41,057 nucleotides of DNA, taken from a virus. Each line of letters opens with the position of its first letter. Position 1 is the first letter of the stretch. Positions 8,360-15,024 of the stretch are shown in pieces. Where the stretch lies: IMG/VR virus record IMGVR_UViG_3300030107_004722, positions 1 through 41,057 of that record; one strand, written 5' to 3'. A model generated the notes under the pieces. That model searched no databases and was not told the origin of the DNA. It saw nothing but the letters and a program-made list of their open reading frames with translations. The position numbers were made by a program, and so were the translations under genes.

Positions 8360-8644
8360 TTATGCGAGTTGGGGTATACCTTCTCGCTTCACTATGACGT
8401 AGACATTTCCTCCTGTTCGGGGGATCGCCCAGAAGGTTTCTGTCTCAAACAACATCTCCAAGAATACTGCGTCGAAGTGGCCTCGTTCGCAGATGCTCTT
8501 GGCGTGGGTGTGGATAATGCCAGCAGGCTTGTAGATCTCTCCAGCTAATCCCATAGCAGTGATCCCATACAAGCTGTCATGGACTGGCGTATGCCCCTCA
8601 TTCATTTCAAAGGGTTCTTGCATATGCTCCCTCGGCGCTTCCAT
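8360..8644 (-). CDS. Hypothetical protein, 94 aa
   Basis: The start at ATG 8644 is preferred over an upstream in-frame ATG because AAGGAGG lies five bases before it and because this leaves the previous gene intact, with its stop inside the ribosome site. The product begins MEAPREHMQEPFEMNEGH. The rest is a compact alpha/beta domain: a Gly-rich turn (GLAGEIYKPAGIIHTHAKS), the acidic/aromatic helix FLEMLFETETFW, and a C-terminal strand VYVIVKREG. No family is recognised and no catalytic motif is evident. It is the next gene in the leftward unit and ends before the 13-pair hairpin. Confidence 0.7.
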   Translation of the reverse strand: MEAPREHMQEPFEMNEGHTPVHDSLYGITAMGLAGEIYKPAGIIHTHAKSICERGHFDAVFLEMLFETETFWAIPRTGGNVYVIVKREGIPQLA

Positions 8645-8654
8645 CTCCTCCTCC

Positions 8655-8906
8655 TTAGAATGGATTATCTGCGAGTGCTTTCTCTCGTTCACTCATGAGG
8701 CTTTCCCCCTTTTCAATGACGGAGGACTTGAGCTTCTCACGGAGTTCGATATTCTCTATCATCACTTGGATGGCCCTGCTCTTCAATGCCTTGACTGTCC
8801 TACTAAGCTCTGCGATGTCTCGGTCAACCGCATCCAGCCATATGTGCAAACCACGCGACGGAGTGCCGTCTAAGTGCTGGTCGTAGTTTTTTTCATCGAT
8901 TTTCAT
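8655..8906 (-). CDS. Small coiled-coil protein, 83 aa
   Basis: The start is set at 8906 (MKIDEKNYDQ) because GGGAG lies about seven bases upstream. A longer reading to 8978 would run through a strong hairpin and has no site. Residues 25-65 form a predicted coiled coil (DAVDRDIAELSRTVKALKSR onward). An internal AAGGGGGA followed by ATG in the same frame at about 8695 could give a 13-residue C-terminal product, but this may be chance. Function unknown. It lies downstream of ssb behind a 177-base leader with two hairpins. Confidence 0.7.
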   Translation of the reverse strand: MKIDEKNYDQHLDGTPSRGLHIWLDAVDRDIAELSRTVKALKSRAIQVMIENIELREKLKSSVIEKGESLMSEREKALADNPF

Positions 8907-8945
8907 AAGGATCTCCCAAAAGAAAAGACCAGACATGCGTAAGAT

Positions 8946-8984
8946 GGGTCGTTGCTTGTTCTCCCCAGTGACAAGCAACGACCC
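8946..8984 (-). promoter_or_regulatory. 14-pair intergenic hairpin
   Basis: GGGTCGTTGCTTGT (8946-8959) and ACAAGCAACGACCC (8971-8984) pair perfectly around an 11-base loop. No run of T follows on either strand, so it is not a classical intrinsic terminator. In the leftward transcript the loop contains GGGGAGA, resembling a ribosome site. It is in the 177-base gap between ssb and the 83-residue gene. Confidence 0.55.
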
Positions 8985-9000
8985 CAGAGCGAGTTCTCTG

Positions 9001-9054
9001 TATCAGTCTCAAGTCTCCCCAAGCAACTATATGTCACTTGCCCAGAGACTGATA
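9001..9054 (-). promoter_or_regulatory. Nested 10-pair hairpin next to the 14-pair hairpin
   Basis: TATCAGTCTC (9001-9010) pairs with GAGACTGATA (9045-9054). Inside it CAAGT (9010-9014) can pair with ACTTG (9036-9040). The loop again contains GCTT followed by GGGGAGA on the leftward strand, echoing the loop of the neighbouring hairpin. The two lie back to back downstream of ssb. Confidence 0.5.
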
Positions 9055-9083
9055 AACCCTACACACATCTGGTCAATTAACTG

Positions 9084-9455
9084 CTAAACGTCTGGAAACT
9101 CTGCCAATGCCTCCTCTGCGGATTTACCGTTGTCATTCCCATTACCACCACCACCGAACACCACGCGGTTTGCATTCACCTCTGTCACGTAGCGGGTAGC
9201 TCCCTCATTGTCCTCGTAGCTGCGAGTCTGAAGACGCCCGACTACGGTGACGTTCTTACCCTTTGTGCAGTAAGAGTTTACGTTATCAGCGGTCTTGTCC
9301 CAGCAGACCACCTTGTGGAACTCGGCCTTCTCTTCGCCACCACGATACTCATTGGTAGCAATGCGGAAATTGCACACCGACATATCCTTGCTGGTCTTAC
9401 GCAACTCGGGGTCCGCGCACAAGTTTCCCTGCAATATCACCATGTTCAAAGACAT
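9084..9455 (-). CDS. ssb: Single-stranded DNA-binding protein
   Basis: 123 residues with a typical OB-fold order: MVILQGNLCADPELR at the N-terminus, then VCNFRIATNEYR, AEFHKVVCWDKTADNV, and KGKNVTVVGRLQTRSYED. A short Gly/Asn linker (about 103-111) leads to an acidic tip, EEALAEFPDV. It coats ssDNA and works with the Erf-type protein in recombination and replication. GAGAGGAGA lies seven bases upstream of ATG 9455. The gene is shorter than typical host SSB, as usual for phages, and lacks the exact DIPF-type tip of host SSB. Confidence 0.92.
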   Translation of the reverse strand: MSLNMVILQGNLCADPELRKTSKDMSVCNFRIATNEYRGGEEKAEFHKVVCWDKTADNVNSYCTKGKNVTVVGRLQTRSYEDNEGATRYVTEVNANRVVFGGGGNGNDNGKSAEEALAEFPDV

Positions 9456-9503
9456 GATCGTTCTCCTCTCTATTATAGGTTGTTATTGTTCCCCCTTCAA
9501 GTC

Positions 9504-9923
9504 CTACCCGACAAGCTGATTGATCGTATTGTTCAGGTCGGCTATGCGGCTGTTCAATCTATCTATTTGCTCCCGCAATGCTTTCTTGCTCTCCTTTCTG
9601 CAAGCAGGATCTGGTCCTTCCTCTGTGCGAATCTTCCATGCTATTGCTTTTCTCCCACTTCTATTCCTACGTCTTTCCCCACTATCTTCTACTTTGCCCA
9701 TCCCTCTCAGCTCGGAAATTCTCTTCCATACATTATCGTGAGAGATCCCGCTGATATCTGAGATTTGCTCCGATGTCATAGGATAGACAAAGGGAAAATC
9801 CGCTCCACCCAATATGTTCAGCACTCTTGTTCTCAGCGTTGCCGAACTCTTCTCCATACTCTCGGCCGCCTCTATGCTGGTATCGACCTTGTTGTGGCCG
9901 GGAACCTGTGGATATTTACTCAT
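9504..9923 (-). CDS. Winged-helix DNA-binding protein with C-terminal coiled coil
   Basis: 139 residues. Residues 33-90 form a winged helix-turn-helix: MTSEQISDISGISHDNVWKR is the HTH, followed by ISELRGMGKVEDSGERRRNR as the wing. The last 35 residues (KKALREQIDRLNSRIADLNN) are a predicted coiled coil for oligomerisation. It may regulate transcription or take part in replication initiation; no phage replication initiator is otherwise visible. ATG 9923 overlaps the stop of the ParB-like gene (ATGA), and AAAGGGGAAA lies upstream. Confidence 0.7.
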   Translation of the reverse strand: MSKYPQVPGHNKVDTSIEAAESMEKSSATLRTRVLNILGGADFPFVYPMTSEQISDISGISHDNVWKRISELRGMGKVEDSGERRRNRSGRKAIAWKIRTEEGPDPACRKESKKALREQIDRLNSRIADLNNTINQLVG

Positions 9924-10873
9924 GCTTCTTTCCCCTTTCTGAATACATTTCCCCCTCCAGTGTTCTTCTCTACCACCTCACGCCACCGACATTGCTTGAA
10001 AACGATAGTCCCAAGCCCCTTGATCACCGTTATTTGCCGGCGACTGACATAGGCATTCCAGCATGAGGCGATGATCGACGCTACCATCCAAGAAGAGACG
10101 CTAAGACTTCCCTTCTTGGTGTGTGTGAATATATCTAAAAGCTTCATATGGAGTCGGTATCTCGTATCAGTGTTTTGAAGTCCCTCAAGGAGAAGAGTGC
10201 CTGTCCAGAAATCACGTGCTTTACTTGGACTCCCCTTCATAGTTATCATTGCCGATGCGATAATAGCCTTCTGTCCAGCAATGGTCTTCATGGGCTTCGG
10301 TGCCCTCTTCAACAGATCGAAATACCACTGTCCCTCTTGTGTGTATTCCTTCGCTCTTTCAATCTGCTCTTTGAATGTGCCACACTGACGTGGTTTGATA
10401 TTGAAGGCGGGACGCTTGAACACTACGTAGTTCACGGCACTGGTAAGGCGCGTAGCATCCTGCTGTGTCAGCGAGATATCTTCTGCCAAAGCGTGAGCGC
10501 GCACGTTGTCATTCAAGTTCCTAGCGCGGCCAATGTCGAGAGTGCCATACAACGTCTGCAACTCTTCTTCATTGAGGAGGTAGTAGGTCTGCACTGTGAA
10601 CCTCAACGACTTCTTCCCCCTCTTCACTGCGCTCAGTCTGTGCTGGCCATCAACCAACACGAGATCATCATCGCCAACCTGTGCGAAGACGATAGGGGTA
10701 GCGTTTAGGAAGTCTCCATCTTCCATGCGCTTGGCATACATGGATACTACTTCATTCGTAATCGGGCGATTCCGGCGAAATGTTCCGTCGAGATACTCTC
10801 CAGCTTTTTTGGGTGAGATCATTTCAACCTCAACCTCATGCGGGAGGCTGGACATACTTCTTGTTTTAGGCAT
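9920..10873 (-). CDS. ParB/Srx-fold domain protein
   Basis: 317 residues. The N-terminal third has the ParB/sulfiredoxin-fold signature VLVDGQHRLSAV (residues 72-83), after a strand/helix unit that includes the IVFAQVGDDD strand. In relatives the DGQHR loop binds nucleotide. The C-terminal two thirds are helical and unassigned. AAGGAGGA precedes ATG 10873. It sits between a small basic protein and the winged-helix gene in the leftward unit and overlaps both, so the three are translationally coupled. A DNA-binding or DNA-modifying role is likely, but partitioning is not implied because no ParA is present. Confidence 0.75.
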   Translation of the reverse strand: MPKTRSMSSLPHEVEVEMISPKKAGEYLDGTFRRNRPITNEVVSMYAKRMEDGDFLNATPIVFAQVGDDDLVLVDGQHRLSAVKRGKKSLRFTVQTYYLLNEEELQTLYGTLDIGRARNLNDNVRAHALAEDISLTQQDATRLTSAVNYVVFKRPAFNIKPRQCGTFKEQIERAKEYTQEGQWYFDLLKRAPKPMKTIAGQKAIIASAMITMKGSPSKARDFWTGTLLLEGLQNTDTRYRLHMKLLDIFTHTKKGSLSVSSWMVASIIASCWNAYVSRRQITVIKGLGTIVFKQCRWREVVEKNTGGGNVFRKGKEA

Positions 10874-11138
10874 TGGCTCCTCCTTTGCCTTTAGTTGATT
10901 TGTTCTTGTTCCCCCTCTTCCTCATCGCATACATACGTCTACGTTCCTTGGCCCTGCTCTGCTTTGTAGGACCAGAGATAACGAGCGGATCTTCGCTCAA
11001 GATGTTTAAGACTACTGTGTGTCTCCTTTCCAGATCCTTTGCTATTCCCCCTATTAATTTCTTTGCCTGCTCTTCTCCGAAGAAGGACTTAAGTTCTTGG
11101 TATAGCTCCTTTTTGTCTTTGACTATTCTGCGGGGCAT
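10866..11138 (-). CDS. Small basic protein, 90 aa
   Basis: An N-terminal helical region (KKELYQELKSFFGEEQAKKL) is followed by a very basic, low-complexity C-terminus (RAKERRRMYAMRKRGNKNKS). This suggests nucleic-acid binding. The HTVVLNILSEDPL stretch could be part of a small HTH-like fold, but this is not certain. GAGAGGT lies five bases before ATG 11138. The 3' end overlaps the ParB-like gene by eight bases. It follows the structured element at 11165-11246. Confidence 0.65.
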   Translation of the reverse strand: MPRRIVKDKKELYQELKSFFGEEQAKKLIGGIAKDLERRHTVVLNILSEDPLVISGPTKQSRAKERRRMYAMRKRGNKNKSTKGKGGANA

Positions 11139-11164
11139 TGTGACCTCTCGGGGATAATGATAGG

Positions 11165-11246
11165 CGAACTGTCTCGCAACCTCTGGTCATACTGGCTGTA
11201 TGCGCACGCACCAGTAGAGCGGCGAGAGGCGTCCTCTGACAGTTCG
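11165..11246 (-). ncRNA. Candidate structured RNA, about 80 nt
   Basis: A 9-pair closing stem (CGAACTGTC 11165-11173 with GACAGTTCG 11238-11246) encloses TCGC/GCGA (11174-11177 with 11222-11225), CTGGT/ACCAG (11183-11187 with 11210-11214) and the hairpin CATAC/GTATG (11188-11192 with 11198-11202). It is not a tRNA: no T-loop or anticodon arm geometry. It begins 27 bases upstream of the 90-residue gene start, in the leader position. The remaining gap up to 11416 shows nothing clear. Confidence 0.45.
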
Positions 11247-11416
11247 TGTGTCATGTGATTGGATGAGAAGATGTGTTCTTCTCCTGTGATCGCGCACGAT
11301 CTGCCTCTTTACGGCTCCAATCGACACAAGGTGTGGCTTTTCTGCTGATTACAGGCTTGACTTCCACCCTACCACAAAGGCGCAAGCCCCAGCATTATTA
11401 CCGCAATGGCAATCTC

Positions 11417-11596
11417 CTATGGTTGCCCGGGTGGTATATTGAAAGAAGAAGTATATATTATTTCCTCTTCTTCCCCCTCTTCTTCTTCTTCTTCGCACTC
11501 GCACTCATCTACTTCTTGTTCACAATCCTCACAAATCTGAGGACGATCCCATTCTGGAGGATAGGCGAGCTTCCAGCTGTCATATTTACCAAGCAT
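11417..11596 (-). CDS. Small acidic Cys-rich protein, 59 aa
   Basis: ATG 11596 has AGGGGGA seven bases upstream, the same G-rich ribosome site used by other leftward genes. The product opens MLGKYDSWKLAYPPEWDRPQ, then has a CxxC and a CxC (ICEDC and ECEC), which could bind one metal ion. A run of 13 nearly continuous acidic residues follows, and it ends FNIPPGQP. The YDxWK...PP opening followed by a CxxC is a layout met in small phage proteins. Function unknown: possible DNA mimic or metal-binding regulator. The acidic run is encoded by a CTT-rich tract on the + strand. Confidence 0.65.
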   Translation of the reverse strand: MLGKYDSWKLAYPPEWDRPQICEDCEQEVDECECEEEEEEGEEEEIIYTSSFNIPPGQP

Positions 11597-11715
11597 ATCT
11601 TTTTCCCCCTCTGCATACGTTCGGCCCCGGCCCCCCGCCTGAGAAAGCGAGACGCGTCGAGTGCGAGGTATGTGTTATTTTTTATAATCAATTTACCTTT
11701 CTGCCGAAGGCAAAC

Positions 11716-11747
11716 GGGGGTGGTGTCCGTGGTGGCCCACCACCCCC
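11716..11747 (-). terminator. Terminator-like GC-rich hairpin after the 528-residue gene
   Basis: GGGGGTGGTG (11716-11725) pairs perfectly with CACCACCCCC (11738-11747). On the leftward strand it is followed by GTTTGCC and then a second small hairpin (TGCC/GGCA). The stem is strong but the T run is short. It begins 7 bases past the stop of the gene at 11755 and would close a separate transcription block reaching back to the promoter at 14606-14635. Confidence 0.55.
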
Positions 11748-11754
11748 ATAGCGA

Positions 11755-13341
11755 TTAGCGATAGTCTTCCATCTCAGCATCGAACTCTCGTTCGTGCCAA
11801 GCGTAAGTCCTCGCGTTGTCCTCGCCGCCGAGGTCTTCACTGTAGTTGGTGGCTTCGTAACCACCTACCAGATCCTCGCCCGAGCGTTCGTTATCGTCAG
11901 CAACGGCCTGTACCACCATGCTGTCGATTCCGGTGTGGAAGTCCATGTGACCGAAGAACATCTGAAGAAGCATCTCAGCCTCTTCGTCGGTCACTGCTCT
12001 GAAGTCACTCCAAAATCCCCCTTTACCGATGGGGAGCTTGCGAACCTCCAGATGTTCGTCATCCAGCCAACGGTTCCCGAAGCTGGTGCCGAAGACGTGA
12101 TCGAACTTCGACTTGCGCGAAGGTGCCGAGTCCTTGGCATCTGCCGGGGTGCGCTCCAGATAGGAACTCTCCGGCTTATCGCCACCCACCCAGCGAAGCA
12201 CTGCGCTGTAGTCGCGCTTGAAATCGCCACGGCGGTAAGGCGATGGCGTGGGCCGACCCGCGAACCAAGTCTCAACCTCGTTCTTCGGGTCTTTCGATGC
12301 CATGTTGACCAGACAGTAGTAGTGACCCGTAGACTCCTGTCGGGTGATAATGACGTTTCTGTTTCTGGTGCTTACCGACCCGATCCGACTTGCCAAGCTA
12401 GCGAATCGACGTGCCGCTACCAAGCTGTAGTAGACGTAAGCACCGACCTTTCGGTACTGAGCGGCCTGACGAACCGTTATCGGGTCCGAGATCAGCCCCT
12501 GAGAAACCAACTCATCACGCCGACGATAGAAACGCTTCCAAGCTTCGGACCAGAGAGTGCTCTTGCGTCCCTTGAACATCTTCGGTATCGACTTGGCACG
12601 TTTGGCCAATGCCGACAGCTCCCGACGAGCCAGTTCCCTGCGGCGGTCGAGGTTAAGCATCTCTTCCACCTTGTCAGCAGCCTGCTCCGCTGCCAACAAC
12701 TCCACCTCGTTGGTCGAAGGATCTCCCTCAGCGAGGAACAGCTGCACCTCATCCAGAGGCTTATCCCAAAGCCCCTGCGAGGTGATGTCGGTGATGCTGC
12801 GAAGACCCTTCAACGGGCGGCCGATAACCGACTCCCACTTCTCCCGGTAGTCGATCTCTTCCTTGTTCTCATCGTACTTCCGCTGAAGCACTGCAACCGC
12901 TTCAGCGGCTTGCTTCTGGTCTTCGATGATGTTCCGCTCCATCCCGCCGACGAAGCACTTACCCACGCGATAGCCGCCCAAGGGGACGATCTTCCACAAG
13001 CTGTAACGATCCACGACCAAACGCTGTGGACCATTGTGGGTCATAGACAGCTGGGCGGCGATGCTCCGCGCTTCGGGAGAATGCTCCGCATCCCAACGCC
13101 AGTCATAAACGCCATGAAACGAGGAAACCTGCGGACGCACGTTAAGCAGGTAAGGCTCGTGACCGATGACCGTCTCACCGTCACTGCCAAGGATGGAGTA
13201 GGACTGCAACCCATCGTTCCCGTAGAACTGAGGGTTGATACTGCTGGACAACACTGGGTAAACCATCTGCTCCGAAGTCTCTTCGACGGGCTTCGTTAGC
13301 GGACGATCAAACAGCAAGGACGAGCTATTAATGCGAACCAA
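11755..13341 (-). CDS. Unknown protein, 528 aa, GC-rich block
   Basis: The start is taken as TTG 13341 because GGAGG lies six bases upstream. The longer in-frame reading to 13413 lacks a site and crosses a hairpin; the next in-frame ATG is about 22 codons downstream. The product is soluble, mixed alpha/beta in the N-terminal third (many Tyr/Trp, e.g. FHGVYDWRWD), with a long charged helical region around residues 135-280. It has a basic patch (RRELARRELSALAKRAKSIP) and a very acidic C-terminal 70 residues. No known domain or catalytic motif was recognised. Base composition is clearly different from neighbours: 39 of 60 bases at 12181-12240 are G or C, against 18 of 60 at 5101-5160 in erf. It is the last gene of the GC-rich block. 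Confidence 0.7.
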   Translation of the reverse strand: MVRINSSSLLFDRPLTKPVEETSEQMVYPVLSSSINPQFYGNDGLQSYSILGSDGETVIGHEPYLLNVRPQVSSFHGVYDWRWDAEHSPEARSIAAQLSMTHNGPQRLVVDRYSLWKIVPLGGYRVGKCFVGGMERNIIEDQKQAAEAVAVLQRKYDENKEEIDYREKWESVIGRPLKGLRSITDITSQGLWDKPLDEVQLFLAEGDPSTNEVELLAAEQAADKVEEMLNLDRRRELARRELSALAKRAKSIPKMFKGRKSTLWSEAWKRFYRRRDELVSQGLISDPITVRQAAQYRKVGAYVYYSLVAARRFASLASRIGSVSTRNRNVIITRQESTGHYYCLVNMASKDPKNEVETWFAGRPTPSPYRRGDFKRDYSAVLRWVGGDKPESSYLERTPADAKDSAPSRKSKFDHVFGTSFGNRWLDDEHLEVRKLPIGKGGFWSDFRAVTDEEAEMLLQMFFGHMDFHTGIDSMVVQAVADDNERSGEDLVGGYEATNYSEDLGGEDNARTYAWHEREFDAEMEDYR

Positions 13342-13391
13342 GGTAAACCTCCAAGGTCTCACGAAGCTGGTGCTCCGTGGGTGAACTGCAA

Positions 13392-13421
13392 GCAGTGCGA
13401 TGCAGAGTTGCACCGCACTGC
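13392..13421 (-). promoter_or_regulatory. Intergenic hairpin upstream of the 528-residue gene
   Basis: GCAGTGCG (13392-13399) pairs with CGCACTGC (13414-13421), and TGCA/TGCA pairs inside it around a GAGT loop. It is in the 91-base gap between the membrane-protein gene and the TTG start. No T run follows. It may be an attenuator, a processing site or an mRNA stabiliser. Confidence 0.45.
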
Positions 13422-13432
13422 CACGAATGCTA

Positions 13433-14068
13433 CTAAGCTATCAACTCAAATATCGCACCAAGGGCGAACAACGCTGCTATGGACCCCAAGTAGCCTCCCA
13501 AGTAGATGGCGCAGACAACGCCGACAAACCCGATGAACAAGCCAGCCACGGCACCGAGGCTCTTCCCAAGCTTCTTAGCCGCCGCCACTATCTCCGAAGT
13601 GGCTTCCTTGCGGGTCCGCGCCCTCTGCTCCTCCAGTTCCACGTGGTCGATGAACTTCCAGCACGGATTGATTTCGGGCGGGTTAACGCTCTCAACGGTG
13701 TCGGGAGTGCAGAACATCGCAGTGTTATCGGGACCGCAACCAAGCGACACCTCTGGCAAATTCCACCTCTTTGCCAAAGCGTCTAAACGATTGACAACCG
13801 CCACCTGCACCCAACGAGTGCGACGATGAATCCTCTCACAATCCTCTGGAGCCAACGACGTGTGTGCCTCCTCGCTGGCGTTCCAGTAATTCTCGTCCAT
13901 CTCCTGCAAGACCTGCGGATCGGTGCTGAAACGGACGATAACGGCATCCTTCAGAGCCTTCGCGTCGTACTGAAGCTCATCAATCCTCTCATTCCATTCC
14001 TGAGACCACTCAGGAATGATGCGGCTTGCGAACTGCATTGCACTGGACTTCAAGGTCGTGACGTTCAT
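13433..14068 (-). CDS. Unknown membrane-anchored protein, 211 aa
   Basis: A soluble, charged helical N-terminal part (for example PEWSQEWNERIDELQYDAKA) is followed by a central region with three Cys. Two predicted transmembrane segments lie at the very C-terminus (GAVAGLFIGFVGVVCAIYLG, then GSIAALFALGAIFELIA). It would be tail-anchored with its bulk in the cytoplasm. ATG 14068 has AAGGAGA five bases upstream. An in-frame GTG at 14113 preceded by AAGGGGGA is the main alternative and would add 15 residues. It shares the GC-rich composition of the block. Function unknown; a membrane-sited exclusion or host-interaction factor is possible. Confidence 0.65.
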   Translation of the reverse strand: MNVTTLKSSAMQFASRIIPEWSQEWNERIDELQYDAKALKDAVIVRFSTDPQVLQEMDENYWNASEEAHTSLAPEDCERIHRRTRWVQVAVVNRLDALAKRWNLPEVSLGCGPDNTAMFCTPDTVESVNPPEINPCWKFIDHVELEEQRARTRKEATSEIVAAAKKLGKSLGAVAGLFIGFVGVVCAIYLGGYLGSIAALFALGAIFELIA

Positions 14069-14124
14069 GGCGATCTCCTTAAGGTTAGCGTTACGGGCTT
14101 TTAAAATATTCACGTTGTTCCCCC

Positions 14125-14283
14125 TTATCGGTTATCCAACTCAAGTATGATAGAAACACAGACGATATCCCAAGCGAGGAAGTCTTCGCCGAAGACCTCC
14201 TCACCAAAGAAGTTGCAAGCAACCTCGGTATCCCGCCGCTGGTTTGCGTAGGCATCAAGCGCCAAAAGCGCATGAACTGGCAT
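14125..14283 (-). CDS. Small protein, 52 aa
   Basis: The product opens MPVHALLALDAYANQRRDTE, continues VACNFFGEEVFGEDFLAWDI and ends in a hydrophobic strand (VCVSIILELDNR). ATG 14283 overlaps the stop of the previous gene (TGATG), and GAAGGAGGA sits just upstream, so it is translationally coupled. Acidic, probably a single folded helix/strand unit. No family recognised. Synteny and composition tie it to the four-gene block. Confidence 0.6.
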   Translation of the reverse strand: MPVHALLALDAYANQRRDTEVACNFFGEEVFGEDFLAWDIVCVSIILELDNR

Positions 14284-14561
14284 CACGCATCCTCCTTCAA
14301 ATAACCAAATTCGTAAGGCAAAGGCTCAAAACAAGGGATTAGCTCGTCGAGCCACAAGGCATAGTCAGCAACGCGCTGGCGAGCAGTATCGATATCACGT
14401 GCCACGTAGTAACGATGCATGTTCTGACCGACAACACGACCGCCCTGCACTGCGATGTCACGCGACTTGCAAGCATTCCAGAACTGCACTGCATCGTCAC
14501 GTTCCTCGAAGACCACAAATCCGGCCTTGCTCCAAAGTTCCTGATTGCGAATAACGTCCAT
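14283..14561 (-). CDS. Unknown protein, 92 aa, first gene of the GC-rich block
   Basis: The start at ATG 14561 is set by GAGGAGGAG a few bases upstream; longer in-frame readings pass into hairpin-rich non-coding DNA. The sequence suggests a small alpha/beta fold: AGFVVFEERDDAVQFWNACK (strand and helix), then GGRVVGQNMHRYYVARD, then a helix to LDELIPCFEPLPYEFGY. A promoter-like sequence lies 45-74 bases upstream. Its stop overlaps the next ATG. No family recognised. Confidence 0.65.
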   Translation of the reverse strand: MDVIRNQELWSKAGFVVFEERDDAVQFWNACKSRDIAVQGGRVVGQNMHRYYVARDIDTARQRVADYALWLDELIPCFEPLPYEFGYLKEDA

Positions 14562-14605
14562 GATGCTCCTCCTCGGTGTAAGGTAAACTAAATAAAAATA
14601 ACAAT

Positions 14606-14635
14606 ATAAAAGGAACCGGACGCACTGACTGTCAA
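14606..14635 (-). promoter_or_regulatory. Sigma70-like leftward promoter for the GC-rich block
   Basis: On the minus strand a perfect TTGACA (14635-14630) is followed after 18 bases by TTTTAT (14611-14606, 4 of 6), with TATATT overlapping three bases further on. The start of transcription would be near 14599, about 38 bases before ATG 14561, leaving room for the GAGGAGG site. Confidence 0.55.
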
Positions 14636-14672
14636 GGGTTGGGCAGCGACCACGCCCGGAAAGAAAATGAAG

Positions 14673-14707
14673 AAAGACGGAGGGTCCACGAAGTGGAAAC
14701 CGTCTTT
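14673..14707. repeat. Composite hairpin in the non-coding region
   Basis: AAAGACGG (14673-14680) pairs with CCGTCTTT (14700-14707), and inside it TCCAC (14685-14689) pairs with GTGGA (14693-14697) around a GAA loop. Thirteen pairs in total. Confidence 0.55.
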
Positions 14708-14714
14708 GTTCATT

Positions 14715-14734
14715 GTTCGCGTCTTTTTGCGAAC
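14715..14734. repeat. GTTCGC hairpin, copy 1
   Basis: GTTCGCGTCTTTTTGCGAAC forms a 6-pair stem with an 8-base loop GTCTTTTT. With two more bases (GC) it is a 22-base exact repeat of 15025-15046. Confidence 0.75.
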
Positions 14735-14822
14735 GCATTCTTTCAGTGGTCGGAATCTGCCCTTCCCTTGACAGGCAAAAGGCAACGGCAGGACGCGACA
14801 ACAGGAGCGTTCGCCACCGTTG

Positions 14823-14849
14823 CCGGTGTGGGCCAACTACCAACACCGG
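14823..14849. repeat. Hairpin in the non-coding region
   Basis: CCGGTGT (14823-14829) pairs with ACACCGG (14843-14849), a 7-pair stem with a 13-base loop. Confidence 0.4.
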
Positions 14850-14932
14850 GAATCTTTTGGGGGAAGAGAAGGGACAAGATATCGTATTAGTGAAAGACCG
14901 ACATCTTGGAGAGAGCATTCGCTATAATAATT

Positions 14933-14963
14933 CTTTCGCACGTCTTTGTCTTTTGTGCGAAAG
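14933..14963. repeat. GTTCGC-type hairpin, stem-variant copy 2
   Basis: CTTTCGCAC (14933-14941) pairs with GTGCGAAAG (14955-14963). It shares the core TTCGC...GTCTTT...GCGAA with copies 1 and 3, but the stem is extended by AC on one side and matching GT on the other, and the outer pair is changed on both sides. Pairing is preserved although the sequence differs. Confidence 0.7.
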
Positions 14964-15024
14964 CACTACATAACAAGAAGCGCAACGAGGTCGGGCTGGT
15001 GGAAGAAAGCAAACCCGAAGCCGG

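Noticed and set aside
11165-11246. Possible tRNA
   Set aside because: Length is right, but there is no T-loop GTTCRA in place, no anticodon arm of the right size, and the acceptor stem is 9 pairs.
11509-11691. 60-residue leftward frame from a TTG at 11691
   Set aside because: Overlaps the better supported 59-residue gene in another frame and has only a weak AAAGG four bases upstream.
11794-13299. 501-codon open frame on the + strand antisense to the 528-residue gene
   Set aside because: No ribosome site, odd residue use (His, Leu, Arg, Val excess and little Lys); the leftward frame reads as a normal protein and has GGAGG before its TTG. Antisense openness is common in GC-rich genes.
14069-14113. 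GTG 14113 as start of the 211-residue membrane protein
   Set aside because: Kept as an alternative only: the added residues are encoded by AT-rich sequence unlike the gene, and ATG 14068 has a closer match to AAGGAGG.
14133-14273. Alternative leftward frame of about 60 residues over the 52-residue gene
   Set aside because: No start or site supports it; the frame at 14125-14283 is coupled to the previous stop and has a strong site.
14768-14796. Perfect TTGACA on the + strand as a promoter
   Set aside because: No acceptable -10 at 16-19 bases downstream.
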